In this document: piece after piece, positions 1-8,303 of the stretch
Layout: the number at the start of each line of letters is the position of its first letter
How positions within the stretch are numbered: the stretch's first letter is position 1
Made by a program: the position numbers and the translations under genes
Source of the DNA: Pseudomonadota bacterium
GTDB lineage: Bacteria; Pseudomonadota; Gammaproteobacteria; Xanthomonadales; Xanthomonadaceae
NCBI GenBank assembly: GCA_019348095.1
Contig: JAHWKC010000058.1
Span: 1 to 10,908 of the forward strand
DNA: 10,908 nucleotides
Direction: 5' to 3'
Notes under the pieces: generated by a model
What the model was told of the DNA's origin: nothing
Seen by the model: the letters and a program-made list of their open reading frames with translations, nothing else
The model's database searches: none

Positions 1-52
1 AGCACGCGCCGCCGCCCTGATCATGGAAGCGCGCAAGCACTGGTTCGAATAA
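1..52 (+). CDS. nusA: 3' end of nusA, transcription termination/antitermination factor NusA (partial)
   Basis: The window opens inside a reading frame that ends ARAAALIMEARKHWFE followed by TAA at 50-52. This resembles the C-terminal tail of NusA in gammaproteobacteria, where the last acidic repeat ends in a GALIMAAR-like helix and a Trp-Phe pair. NusA binds RNA polymerase and controls pausing, termination and antitermination. Only 16 codons are visible, so the call rests on this tail and on position: nusA sits directly upstream of infB in the conserved operon. The gap to the infB start is 110 nt with no terminator-like hairpin, which fits read-through from nusA into infB. Confidence 0.8.
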   Translation, partial: ARAAALIMEARKHWFE

Positions 53-80
53 AGGCAAATACGTCCGGACAGATCGGCTC

Positions 81-113
81 TTGAATCCCGTTCAGGGCGC
101 CAGCCGTTAGAAT
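81..113 (+). promoter_or_regulatory. Candidate secondary promoter before infB
   Basis: TTGAAT at 81-86 and TAGAAT at 108-113 resemble sigma-70 -35 and -10 boxes, but the 21-nt spacing is longer than the usual 16-18, so the -35 assignment is doubtful. The -10-like box would give an RNA starting near 120 and a leader of about 43 nt to the ATG at 163. Internal promoters within nusA-infB operons are plausible, but nothing else here proves this one. Confidence 0.25.
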
Positions 114-162
114 GCACCATTACGCGCAGGCCCCGGCCCGCGCCACAGGACACGGAAACCGA

Positions 163-2748
<2,586 letters not shown>

Positions 2749-2766
2749 GGCGAGGAGTGAAAGAAG

Positions 2767-2835
2767 AGAAGTGAGCAGCGAGAGAAGGACCATCCAGACC
2801 TCGCGCTTTTCGCTTTTCTCTCGCTCCTCACTTCT
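2767..2835. repeat. Long imperfect inverted repeat between infB and rbfA
   Basis: The arms at 2767-2786 and 2816-2835 pair over 20 bp with a single mismatch (C2776 opposite C2826), around a 29-nt loop. The left arm is purine-rich (AGAAGTGAGCAGCGAGAGAA) and the right arm pyrimidine-rich. The element fills most of the 101-nt infB-rbfA gap and ends 14 nt before the rbfA ATG. There is no U-tract after the right arm, so it is not a typical intrinsic terminator. It could be a processing or stability hairpin, or a small intergenic repeat. Confidence 0.75.
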
Positions 2836-2849
2836 AACGACCCACTTCT

Positions 2850-3212
2850 ATGAAAAAGTCTTTCCACCGCACCGACCGTGTCGCCGCCCAGCTCCGCCGT
2901 GAACTGGGCACGCTGGTGCACGAGGCCGTACGTGAGCACGGCCTGCCGTCGGTCAGCGTGTCGGATGTCGAGGTCACGCGCGACATGGCGCATGCCAAGG
3001 TGTTCGTGACCGCGCTGCAGCCCGAGCGTTCGGCCGAGGCGGTCAAGGCGCTCAAGGAGCTGTCCAAGCAGCTGCGCTACAACCTGGGGCGCGCGGTCAA
3101 GCTGCGCCATGTGCCGGAGCTGCACTTCCACTACGACGACTCGGTCGACCGCGGCGAACGCATCGACAACCTGCTGCGCGAGAATCCGCCGGCAGATGAC
3201 GAGCCGGCCTGA
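2850..3212 (+). CDS. rbfA: Ribosome-binding factor A (30S maturation, cold adaptation)
   Basis: RbfA binds the free 30S subunit near the 5' helix of 16S rRNA and helps late maturation, which matters most at low temperature. The 120-residue product has the expected size and a single KH-like fold. It begins MKKSFHRTDRVAAQLRRELG, followed by VSDVEVTRDMAHAKVFVTAL and the family-typical LRYNLGRAVKLRHVPELHFHYDDS near 84-108. The acidic tail (NPPADDEPA) is variable in the family. The start at 2850 gives the usual N terminus. The 14 nt upstream carry no recognisable Shine-Dalgarno sequence because the pyrimidine-rich hairpin arm ends there, so translation may depend on coupling or on an unusual leader. 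It lies between infB and truB as in the conserved operon. Confidence 0.96.
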   Translation: MKKSFHRTDRVAAQLRRELGTLVHEAVREHGLPSVSVSDVEVTRDMAHAKVFVTALQPERSAEAVKALKELSKQLRYNLGRAVKLRHVPELHFHYDDSVDRGERIDNLLRENPPADDEPA

Positions 3213-3230
3213 TCGCAATGCCCTGATCCG

Positions 3231-3305
3231 GTAGGAGCGGCTTCAGCCGCGATCTGGAATCGCACACCCGCGCTGGTTTCAGATCGCGGCTGAAGCCGCT
3301 CCTAC
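3231..3305. repeat. Inverted REP doublet (75 nt) between rbfA and truB
   Basis: The arms at 3231-3256 and 3280-3305 are perfect 26-bp inverted copies, separated by 23 nt. Each arm begins GTAGGAGCGGCTTCAGCC and contains its own small hairpin (GCGGCT-TC-AGCCGC). The DNA can therefore fold as two small REP hairpins or one long stem. This is the paired (BIME-like) arrangement of repetitive extragenic palindromes. A second copy of the same type and the same 75-nt length lies at 10657-10731. As transcribed RNA inside the operon it could affect stability or attenuate truB expression, which is an inference. Confidence 0.93.
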
Positions 3306-3345
3306 CAGAGCGTCGCCATCCAGATCGCGAGCTTCCCACCACGCG

Positions 3346-4299
3346 ATGACCAAGCGCCCGCGCACCAGATTTCGCCCACTGCACGGCCTGTTGCTGCTCG
3401 ACAAGCCGGCCGGCCTGAGCTCCAACCAGGCGCTGCAGCAGGCGCGGCACCTGTTCCGCGCCGAGAAGGGCGGCCACACCGGCAGCCTGGACCCTCTTGC
3501 CACCGGGCTGCTGCCGCTGTGTTTCGGCGAGGCGACCAAGATTGCCGGCCTGCTGCTGGGTGCGCGCAAGGCCTACGAAACCACCGCCGTGCTCGGCACG
3601 ACCACCGACACCGACGACGCCGACGGGGTGCCGCTGCTGCAGCGTCCGCTGCCGTCGCTGGACGATGCCGCGTTCGAGGCCACCGTCGAAGCCGCACTCG
3701 CGCCGCTGCGCGGCCCGATCGTCCAGCGTGCACCGGTCTATTCGGCGCTCAAGCAGGGCGGCGAGCCGCTGTATGCCCGCGCGCGGCGTGGCGAGACGAT
3801 CCAGGCGCCGGAGCGCAAGGTCGTGGTGCACGCGCTGGAACTGCTCGGTCGCGAAGGCCCGCGCCTGCGGCTTCGCGTCGAATGCGGCTCGGGCACCTAC
3901 GTCCGCAGCCTGGTCCGCGACATGGGCGAGGCGCTCGGGTGTGGCGCGCACGTCGAGGTGTTGCGACGCCTCTGGGTCGAGCCGTTCACCCAACCCCGCA
4001 TGTACACGCTGGAGCAGTTGCGGGACTTGTCGGATGCACACGGCGAGGCGGCACTGGACGCCTGCCTGCTGCCGATCGAGGCCGGGTTAGCCGGCTTTCC
4101 GCGGGTGCGCATCGACGCGGCCCAGGCCCAGCGGCTGGGGCAGGGCCAGCGCCTGCAGCTCGATGCGGCCACGGCTGCGGCCGAACAGGTGGCGGTGTAC
4201 GACCACGACCAGCGCGTGCTCGGGCTTGCGAGCATCGACGAGAGCCGGCTGCTCCGTCCGCAGCGCCTGTTCACCTGGGCGACCCGAAGCCCCGGCTGA
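3346..4299 (+). CDS. truB: tRNA pseudouridine(55) synthase TruB
   Basis: TruB converts U55 in the T-arm of nearly all tRNAs to pseudouridine and acts as a tRNA chaperone. The 317-residue product is close to the E. coli length. Near the N terminus are [15 protein letters not shown] (16-30) and the catalytic-loop motif [13 protein letters not shown] with Asp49, matching the family's catalytic aspartate (Asp48 in E. coli). Further on are VYSALKQGG and the [14 protein letters not shown] stretch typical of the family. The C-terminal about 70 residues are the PUA-like part. The start at 3346 fits the family N terminus ([16 protein letters not shown]) but has only a weak purine signal upstream. It follows rbfA after 133 nt that hold a REP doublet, and is probably in the same transcript. 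No terminator-like hairpin follows it. Confidence 0.96.
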   Translation: MTKRPRTRFRPLHGLLLLDKPAGLSSNQALQQARHLFRAEKGGHTGSLDPLATGLLPLCFGEATKIAGLLLGARKAYETTAVLGTTTDTDDADGVPLLQRPLPSLDDAAFEATVEAALAPLRGPIVQRAPVYSALKQGGEPLYARARRGETIQAPERKVVVHALELLGREGPRLRLRVECGSGTYVRSLVRDMGEALGCGAHVEVLRRLWVEPFTQPRMYTLEQLRDLSDAHGEAALDACLLPIEAGLAGFPRVRIDAAQAQRLGQGQRLQLDAATAAAEQVAVYDHDQRVLGLASIDESRLLRPQRLFTWATRSPG

Positions 4300-4429
4300 A
4301 TGCGTGCGCCTACGCTCGCCAGGGGCATCCATGCGAGGAACGCCGCCCCGCTTCCAGAGTCGTCACCCTCCCGAGCCATCACGCCCTGCCGAAGCCCGGG
4401 CCGACCCTTCATCCCGACATTGCTCCACC

Positions 4430-4459
4430 TTGTGACCGCCCCCGCCGGGCGGCTACAAT
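4430..4459 (+). promoter_or_regulatory. Sigma-70-type promoter for rpsO-pnp
   Basis: TTGTGA at 4430-4435 and TACAAT at 4454-4459 are separated by 18 nt, a good sigma-70 arrangement. The predicted RNA start near 4466 leaves a leader of about 125 nt before rpsO. In E. coli rpsO-pnp is also transcribed from its own promoter downstream of truB. The stretch 4300-4429 before this promoter contains no gene or structured element that I can see. Confidence 0.65.
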
Positions 4460-4525
4460 TCGCGGGCTTTTCCCGGCAATCAGCAACTTCAGCAACTTCC
4501 TTTAAGCAAGCGGCGGACCAGGCGG

Positions 4526-4554
4526 TGCGGCGGTGTCGGCAAGACCGGCCCGCA
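4526..4554 (+). promoter_or_regulatory. Hairpin in the rpsO leader, possible S15 autoregulatory element
   Basis: TGCGGCGGT (4526-4534) can pair with ACCG plus CCGCA (4544-4547 and 4550-4554), giving a 9-bp stem with a 2-nt bulge and a 9-nt loop, 37 nt before the rpsO start. S15 represses its own mRNA by binding leader structures in several bacteria, although those structures differ between groups. The fold is read directly from the sequence, but its role as an S15 target is inferred only from its position. Confidence 0.3.
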
Positions 4555-4591
4555 CGCGTTCTGCAGGTCGCGCATCAAGAGGCAAACCAAG

Positions 4592-4852
4592 ATGTCCATC
4601 GACACCAGCAAGGTCATTGAAGACAACAAGCGCGGCGAGAACGACACCGGCTCACCCGAGGTCCAGGTCGCCCTGCTCACCGCCCGCATCGAAATGCTCC
4701 AAGGCCACTTCAAGGAGCACAAGCAGGACCACCACAGCCGTCGCGGACTGTTGATGATGGTCAACCGCCGTCGCAGCTTGCTCGATTACCTCAAGCGCAA
4801 GGACAACGAGCGCTACAAGGCCTTGATCGCGAAGCTGGGCCTGCGTCGCTAA
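4592..4852 (+). CDS. rpsO: 30S ribosomal protein S15
   Basis: S15 is a primary 16S rRNA-binding protein of the 30S platform and also forms an intersubunit bridge. The 86-residue product (E. coli has 89) has the all-helical family pattern: [15 protein letters not shown] near 21-35, [32 protein letters not shown] near 37-68 with the HHSRRGLL rRNA-contact motif, and the C-terminal [12 protein letters not shown]. The start is supported by an AAGAGG purine stretch about 11 nt upstream of the ATG. It has its own promoter and a structured leader, and a strong terminator separates it from pnp. This resembles the E. coli arrangement, where part of the transcription reads through into pnp. Confidence 0.98.
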   Translation: MSIDTSKVIEDNKRGENDTGSPEVQVALLTARIEMLQGHFKEHKQDHHSRRGLLMMVNRRRSLLDYLKRKDNERYKALIAKLGLRR

Positions 4853-4862
4853 CGAGACACCC

Positions 4863-4896
4863 ACCGCGGCGCAGTGATGCGCCGCGGTTCGTTTTT
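4863..4896 (+). terminator. Intrinsic terminator between rpsO and pnp
   Basis: An 11-bp perfect GC-rich stem (ACCGCGGCGCA at 4863-4873 pairing with 4878-4888) with a GTGA loop is followed by TTCG and five Ts. It starts 10 nt after the rpsO stop codon. In E. coli a leaky terminator sits at this place, so that pnp is transcribed at a fraction of the rpsO level. No clear second promoter is visible between 4897 and 4996, so read-through is the likely source of pnp mRNA. Confidence 0.88.
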
Positions 4897-4996
4897 GGGT
4901 CGGAAAATCGAACCCGAATCAAGGCCGCGAGCCGGCGGCCGACCGCACAGGGCAAGGGCCGTGTACGGATCGCCAATGAACCGATAGGAAATTAAC

Positions 4997-7105
4997 GTGG
5001 CAAAAATCACCAAGAGCTTCCAGTACGGCAAGCACCAGGTCACCCTGGAAACCGGCGAGATCGCCCGCCAGGCCGGCGGCGCCGTCATCGTCCGCATCGA
5101 GGACACCGTGCTGCTGGTCAGCGCCGTTGCCAACCGCACCGCGCGCGAGGGTCAGGATTTCTTCCCGCTGACCGTCGACTACCAGGAGAAGTTCTACGCC
5201 GGCGGTCGCATCCCCGGTGGCTTCTTCAAGCGCGAAGGCCGCCAGACCGAGAAGGAAACCCTGATCTCGCGCCTGATCGATCGCCCGATCCGCCCGCTGT
5301 TCCCGGACGGCTTCCGTAACGAGGTCCAGATCATCGCCACGGTGATGTCGATGAACCCGGAGATCGACGGCGACATCCCCGCACTGCTGGGCGCGTCCGC
5401 CGCGCTGGCGCTGTCGGGCGCCCCGTTCGACGGCCCGATCGGCGCGGCCAAGGTCGGCTACAAGGACGGCCAGTACCTGCTCAACCCGAGCAAGAGCGAG
5501 CTGGAGGACTCCAAGCTGGAGCTGGTCGTGGCCGGCACCCAGGCCGCGGTGCTGATGGTCGAGTCCGAAGCCGACGTGTTGTCCGAAGACGTGATGCTGG
5601 GCGCGGTGATGTTCGGCCACAGGGAAATGCAGGTCGCGATCAACGCGATCAACGAGCTGGTCGCCGAGGCCGGCAAGCCGAAGTGGGAGTGGGCCGCACC
5701 GGCCCGCAACGACGCGATGGTCGATGCGCTCAAGGGCGCGATCGGTGATCGCCTGGGCGCCGCATTCCAGATCCGCGACAAGGCCCAGCGCCGCGACGCC
5801 ATCTCCACGCTCAAGAAGGACGTGCTGGCATCGCTGGCGCCGCAGTGCGAAGCCAACGAGTGGAATCCGGCGCAGCTGTCGAAGGAGTTCGCCGAGCTCG
5901 AGTACGAGACCATGCGTGGCGCCGTGCTCAGCAGCAAGATCCGCATCGATGGTCGTGCACTCGACACCGTGCGCCCGATCAGCTCCAAGGTCGGCATCCT
6001 GCCACGCGTGCACGGCTCCTCGCTGTTCACCCGTGGCGAGACCCAGGCGATCGTCGCGGTCACCCTGGGCACCGCGCGCGATGGCCAGGTCATCGACGCG
6101 GTCTCCGGCGAGTACAAGGAACACTTCCTGTTCCACTACAACTTCCCCCCGTACTCGGTGGGCGAAGCCGGCCGCATGATGGGCCCGAAGCGTCGCGAAA
6201 TCGGCCACGGCCGCCTCGCCAAGCGCGGCGTGCTCGCGGTCATGCCGACGATGGAAGAGTTCCCGTACACCATCCGCGTGGTGTCGGAGATCACCGAGTC
6301 CAACGGCTCGTCCTCGATGGCCTCGGTCTGCGGCAGCTCGCTTTCGCTGATGGACGCCGGCGTGCCGATCAAGGCGCCGGTCGCCGGCATCGCGATGGGC
6401 CTGGTCAAGGAGGGCGATGAGTTCGTCGTGCTGAGCGACATCCTCGGTGACGAGGATCACCTTGGCGACATGGACTTCAAGGTCGCCGGCACCGCCGAGG
6501 GCATCTCCGCCCTGCAGATGGACATCAAGATCCAGGGCATCACCGAGGAGATCATGAAGGCCGCCCTGAGCCAGGCCAAGCAGGGTCGCCTGCACATCCT
6601 GGGCGAGATGGCCAATGCGCTGACCGCCCCGCGTGGCGAGCTGTCCGAATTCGCCCCGCGCCTGATCACCATCAAGATCCACCCCGACAAGATCCGTGAA
6701 GTGATCGGCAAGGGCGGCTCGGTGATCCAGGCGATCACCAAGGAAACCGGCACCCAGATCGACATCCAGGACGACGGCACCATCACCGTCGCCTCGGTCA
6801 ATGCCGCCGCCGGCCAGGCCGCCAAGGACCGCATCGAGCAGATCACCTCCGACGTCGAGCCGGGCCGCATCTACGAGGGCAAGGTCGCCAAGATCATGGA
6901 CTTCGGTGCGTTCGTCACCATTTCCCCGGGCAAGGACGGCCTGGTGCACGTGTCGCAGATCTCCAACGACCGCGTCGAGAAGGTCGGCGACGTGCTCAAG
7001 GAAGGCGACATGGTCAAGGTCAAGGTGCTGGAAGTCGACAAGCAGGGCCGCATCCGCCTGTCGATGAAGGCCATCGAGGAAGGCGAGGGCGCCCCGGCCG
7101 CATAA
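4997..7105 (+). CDS. pnp: Polyribonucleotide nucleotidyltransferase (PNPase)
   Basis: PNPase degrades RNA 3' to 5' by phosphorolysis and is the exonuclease of the RNA degradosome. The 702-residue product has the full family layout. There are two RNase PH-like domains: the first contains [20 protein letters not shown] followed by [12 protein letters not shown], the second [13 protein letters not shown]. An alpha-helical linker lies between them. A KH domain (about 553-615, GKGG at 571-574) and an S1 domain (about 623-693) follow. Asp487, Asp493 and Lys495 in [13 protein letters not shown] correspond to the metal-site residues of the E. coli enzyme (486, 492, 494). The start is GTG at 4997, chosen because AGGAA lies 6 nt upstream and [11 protein letters not shown] is a normal PNPase N terminus. 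A GTG start may help hold expression below that of rpsO. The leader (4897-4996) shows no long stem like the RNase III-cleaved hairpin of E. coli pnp. Confidence 0.98.
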   Translation: MAKITKSFQYGKHQVTLETGEIARQAGGAVIVRIEDTVLLVSAVANRTAREGQDFFPLTVDYQEKFYAGGRIPGGFFKREGRQTEKETLISRLIDRPIRPLFPDGFRNEVQIIATVMSMNPEIDGDIPALLGASAALALSGAPFDGPIGAAKVGYKDGQYLLNPSKSELEDSKLELVVAGTQAAVLMVESEADVLSEDVMLGAVMFGHREMQVAINAINELVAEAGKPKWEWAAPARNDAMVDALKGAIGDRLGAAFQIRDKAQRRDAISTLKKDVLASLAPQCEANEWNPAQLSKEFAELEYETMRGAVLSSKIRIDGRALDTVRPISSKVGILPRVHGSSLFTRGETQAIVAVTLGTARDGQVIDAVSGEYKEHFLFHYNFPPYSVGEAGRMMGPKRREIGHGRLAKRGVLAVMPTMEEFPYTIRVVSEITESNGSSSMASVCGSSLSLMDAGVPIKAPVAGIAMGLVKEGDEFVVLSDILGDEDHLGDMDFKVAGTAEGISALQMDIKIQGITEEIMKAALSQAKQGRLHILGEMANALTAPRGELSEFAPRLITIKIHPDKIREVIGKGGSVIQAITKETGTQIDIQDDGTITVASVNAAAGQAAKDRIEQITSDVEPGRIYEGKVAKIMDFGAFVTISPGKDGLVHVSQISNDRVEKVGDVLKEGDMVKVKVLEVDKQGRIRLSMKAIEEGEGAPAA

Positions 7106-7171
7106 GCCGCAAGCGCGTCCTGTTGTTGTTTGTCAGAGGCGACTCCGGTCGGTTCTGGTGAACCAAAGATC

Positions 7172-7198
7172 AAGCGGGCTTCGGCCCGCTTTTTCTTT
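7172..7198 (+). terminator. Intrinsic terminator after pnp
   Basis: AAGCGGGC (7172-7179) and GCCCGCTT (7184-7191) form an 8-bp stem closed by a stable TTCG tetraloop, followed by a T-rich tract to 7198. An A-rich stretch (AAAGA) lies upstream, so the structure could also work weakly for the opposite strand. It lies 66 nt past the pnp stop and closes the nusA-to-pnp cluster. Confidence 0.9.
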
Positions 7199-7230
7199 GT
7201 CCGGACGCTCCCCGGCTATTTGGCCCCCTT

Positions 7231-7299
7231 GTATGAGCGCCCCATGGGCGCGACCGCCGTACTGCGCATGCCACGGTCGCGGGCATGGCCCGCTCCTAC
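7231..7299. repeat. Inverted REP doublet (69 nt) with compensatory stem changes
   Basis: The left arm is 7231-7256 and the right arm, read on the opposite strand, is 7299-7274. Both are 26 nt, starting GTANGAGCG and ending CGCGACCG. Their inner hairpins differ: GCGCCC-CAT-GGGCGC in the left arm and GCGGGC-CAT-GCCCGC in the right. Both sides of the stem have changed together, so pairing is kept. That is strong evidence that the hairpin itself is under selection or was created as a unit. Confidence 0.85.
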
Positions 7300-7315
7300 A
7301 AAAAAACGGCCGCGC

Positions 7316-7384
7316 TTGGAGCGGAGTTTGCTCCGCTGCGGTACCGTCGCCGCCGATATCTCAGCCGAGCAAGCTCGGCTCTAC
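7316..7384. repeat. Second inverted REP-like doublet (69 nt) beside the first
   Basis: The left hairpin is AGCGGAG-TTTG-CTCCGCT (7320-7337). The right, read on the opposite strand from GTAG at 7384-7381, is AGCCGAG-CTTG-CTCGGCT (7380-7363). The third and fourth stem positions are exchanged in a compensatory way, as in the neighbouring element, and the overall length is again 69 nt. The GTAG head followed by a GC-rich hairpin resembles the GTAG-type REPs (SMAG elements) described in Stenotrophomonas maltophilia. The left head is degenerate (TTGG), so the left boundary is approximate. Confidence 0.7.
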
Positions 7385-7426
7385 CAAAGGCTAACGCCCC
7401 CCTAACGCGGAATCGTCGTGTTCGGC

Positions 7427-7456
7427 TTTAAAAAGATAACGATTCCCATTTACAAT
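7427..7456 (+). promoter_or_regulatory. Candidate promoter for the lipoprotein gene
   Basis: TACAAT at 7451-7456 is a good -10 box, and TTTAAA at 7427-7432 is a weak -35 with 18-nt spacing. The surrounding 7427-7460 is clearly more AT-rich than the rest of the window, as expected for a promoter. The leader to the ATG at 7488 would be about 25 nt and contains the Shine-Dalgarno-like CGGAG at 7476-7480. Confidence 0.5.
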
Positions 7457-7487
7457 CAACATCGAATCTCAACCTCGGAGCACATGC

Positions 7488-8093
7488 ATGAATTATCGGA
7501 TGGGTCTGCTGGCCGCCGCCTGCGTAGTGGTGCTGGGTGCCTGTGACAGCCGCACGCCGGAGCCGTCGCGCTCGACCACAACGCCGGCCGTGGCTGACCG
7601 GGCAAGCGTCGCAGCTCCAAGCGCTCCGGCGCCCGCGCCCGTTGCCAGCGAACCTGCGGCACCCCCGTCCCCTGCAGTTGCACAACTGGATGAGTACGCT
7701 GAAAAGGCGCGCGAGCTGTCGGCGGCCATTGCATCGCGCGCGGACACCTCGCAGCTGCAGGAACAGACCGAGGCGCTGCTCGATCTCGCAGGCGAAATCT
7801 CACCCGCCTACAGCACCCGCCACCCGCACTGCGTCGAATACCTGGAGGCAGCGCTGGCAGTCCGCGATACCTGGAGCGATCTCGACCACGAGACCATCGA
7901 GCGGGACTACCACCATGACGGCGCGCTGCCGAAGCCCGACAACGTCGGCGTTTGCTACCACATGAAGGATCTGATCGTGCATCCGGCCACGGTGCTGGTG
8001 CTGCTGTCGCAATCGCAGCCCGACTTTGACCAGGCCAAGCGCGAGATCGACGAAGTCATCGCCCACCTCGGTGCGGTACGCATGCAGTTGTAG
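7488..8093 (+). CDS. Uncharacterised lipoprotein, Ala/Pro-rich linker plus small C-terminal domain
   Basis: I do not recognise a family. The 201-residue product starts with a short signal peptide (MNYRMGLLAAACVVV) and a lipobox LGAC with Cys19 as the predicted lipidation site. The residue after Cys is Asp20, which in E. coli rules favours retention in the inner membrane. Residues 21-65 are an Ala/Pro/Ser-rich flexible linker. The rest (about 66-201) looks like a compact, mainly helical domain with Cys115 and Cys156, which could form a disulfide in the periplasm, and several histidines (112, 114, 142, 143, 158, 165) around HPHC, YHHDGALP and GVCYHMKDLIVHP. It has its own candidate promoter, the Shine-Dalgarno CGGAG 7 nt before the ATG, and a hairpin after its end, so it is probably a single-gene unit. 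An out-of-frame ATG at 7484 is not the start. The gene itself is certain; its function is not. Confidence 0.88.
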   Translation: MNYRMGLLAAACVVVLGACDSRTPEPSRSTTTPAVADRASVAAPSAPAPAPVASEPAAPPSPAVAQLDEYAEKARELSAAIASRADTSQLQEQTEALLDLAGEISPAYSTRHPHCVEYLEAALAVRDTWSDLDHETIERDYHHDGALPKPDNVGVCYHMKDLIVHPATVLVLLSQSQPDFDQAKREIDEVIAHLGAVRMQL

Positions 8094-8122
8094 ACCGCCG
8101 TAACGAAGCATTCCAGGCGCAT

Positions 8123-8152
8123 GGGCTTACCCCGACATGCCGGGGTAAGCCC
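8123..8152 (+). terminator. Hairpin after the lipoprotein gene, terminator-like without U-tract
   Basis: GGGCTTACCCCG (8123-8134) and CGGGGTAAGCCC (8141-8152) form a perfect 12-bp stem with a 6-nt loop, 29 nt after the stop codon. A CTCTCTCG stretch follows instead of a run of Ts, so intrinsic termination may be weak. It could instead protect the 3' end of the mRNA. The remaining gap up to tex (8153-8303) shows a weak -10-like GACAAT at 8256-8261 and a small hairpin at 8271-8286, but nothing decisive. Confidence 0.55.
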
Positions 8153-8303
8153 CTCTCTCGATGGAGAAGGGTGGCGGCCGGCGCAATCAGGCATTCGTCG
8201 CGTGGTGCGGGCTCGACGCGTCTGTCAACCGCTTACCTAGTGCGCCGCGCATTGCGACAATCCCGGTTCCACCGCCGCCCGGCGGTTCAGCAGACCGGAC
8301 CCG

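Noticed and set aside
112..162. Upstream in-frame ATG extending InfB by 17 residues
   Set aside because: The extension is unlike IF2 N termini, and the ATG at 112 overlaps a -10-like box; [11 protein letters not shown] at 163 is the family-typical start.
3231..3305. Rho-independent terminator between rbfA and truB
   Set aside because: The hairpin is long and stable but is not followed by a T-tract, and its arms recur at 10657-10731, which identifies it as a REP doublet.
4919..6949. A 676-codon open frame on the - strand opposite pnp
   Set aside because: It is an exact shadow of pnp codon bias in GC-rich DNA, is dominated by Asp, His, Ala, Leu and Gly and has no recognisable motif, whereas pnp on the + strand is complete and conserved.
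7231..7384. CRISPR-like array
   Set aside because: The units are inverted hairpin pairs with diverged stems, not direct repeats with unique spacers.
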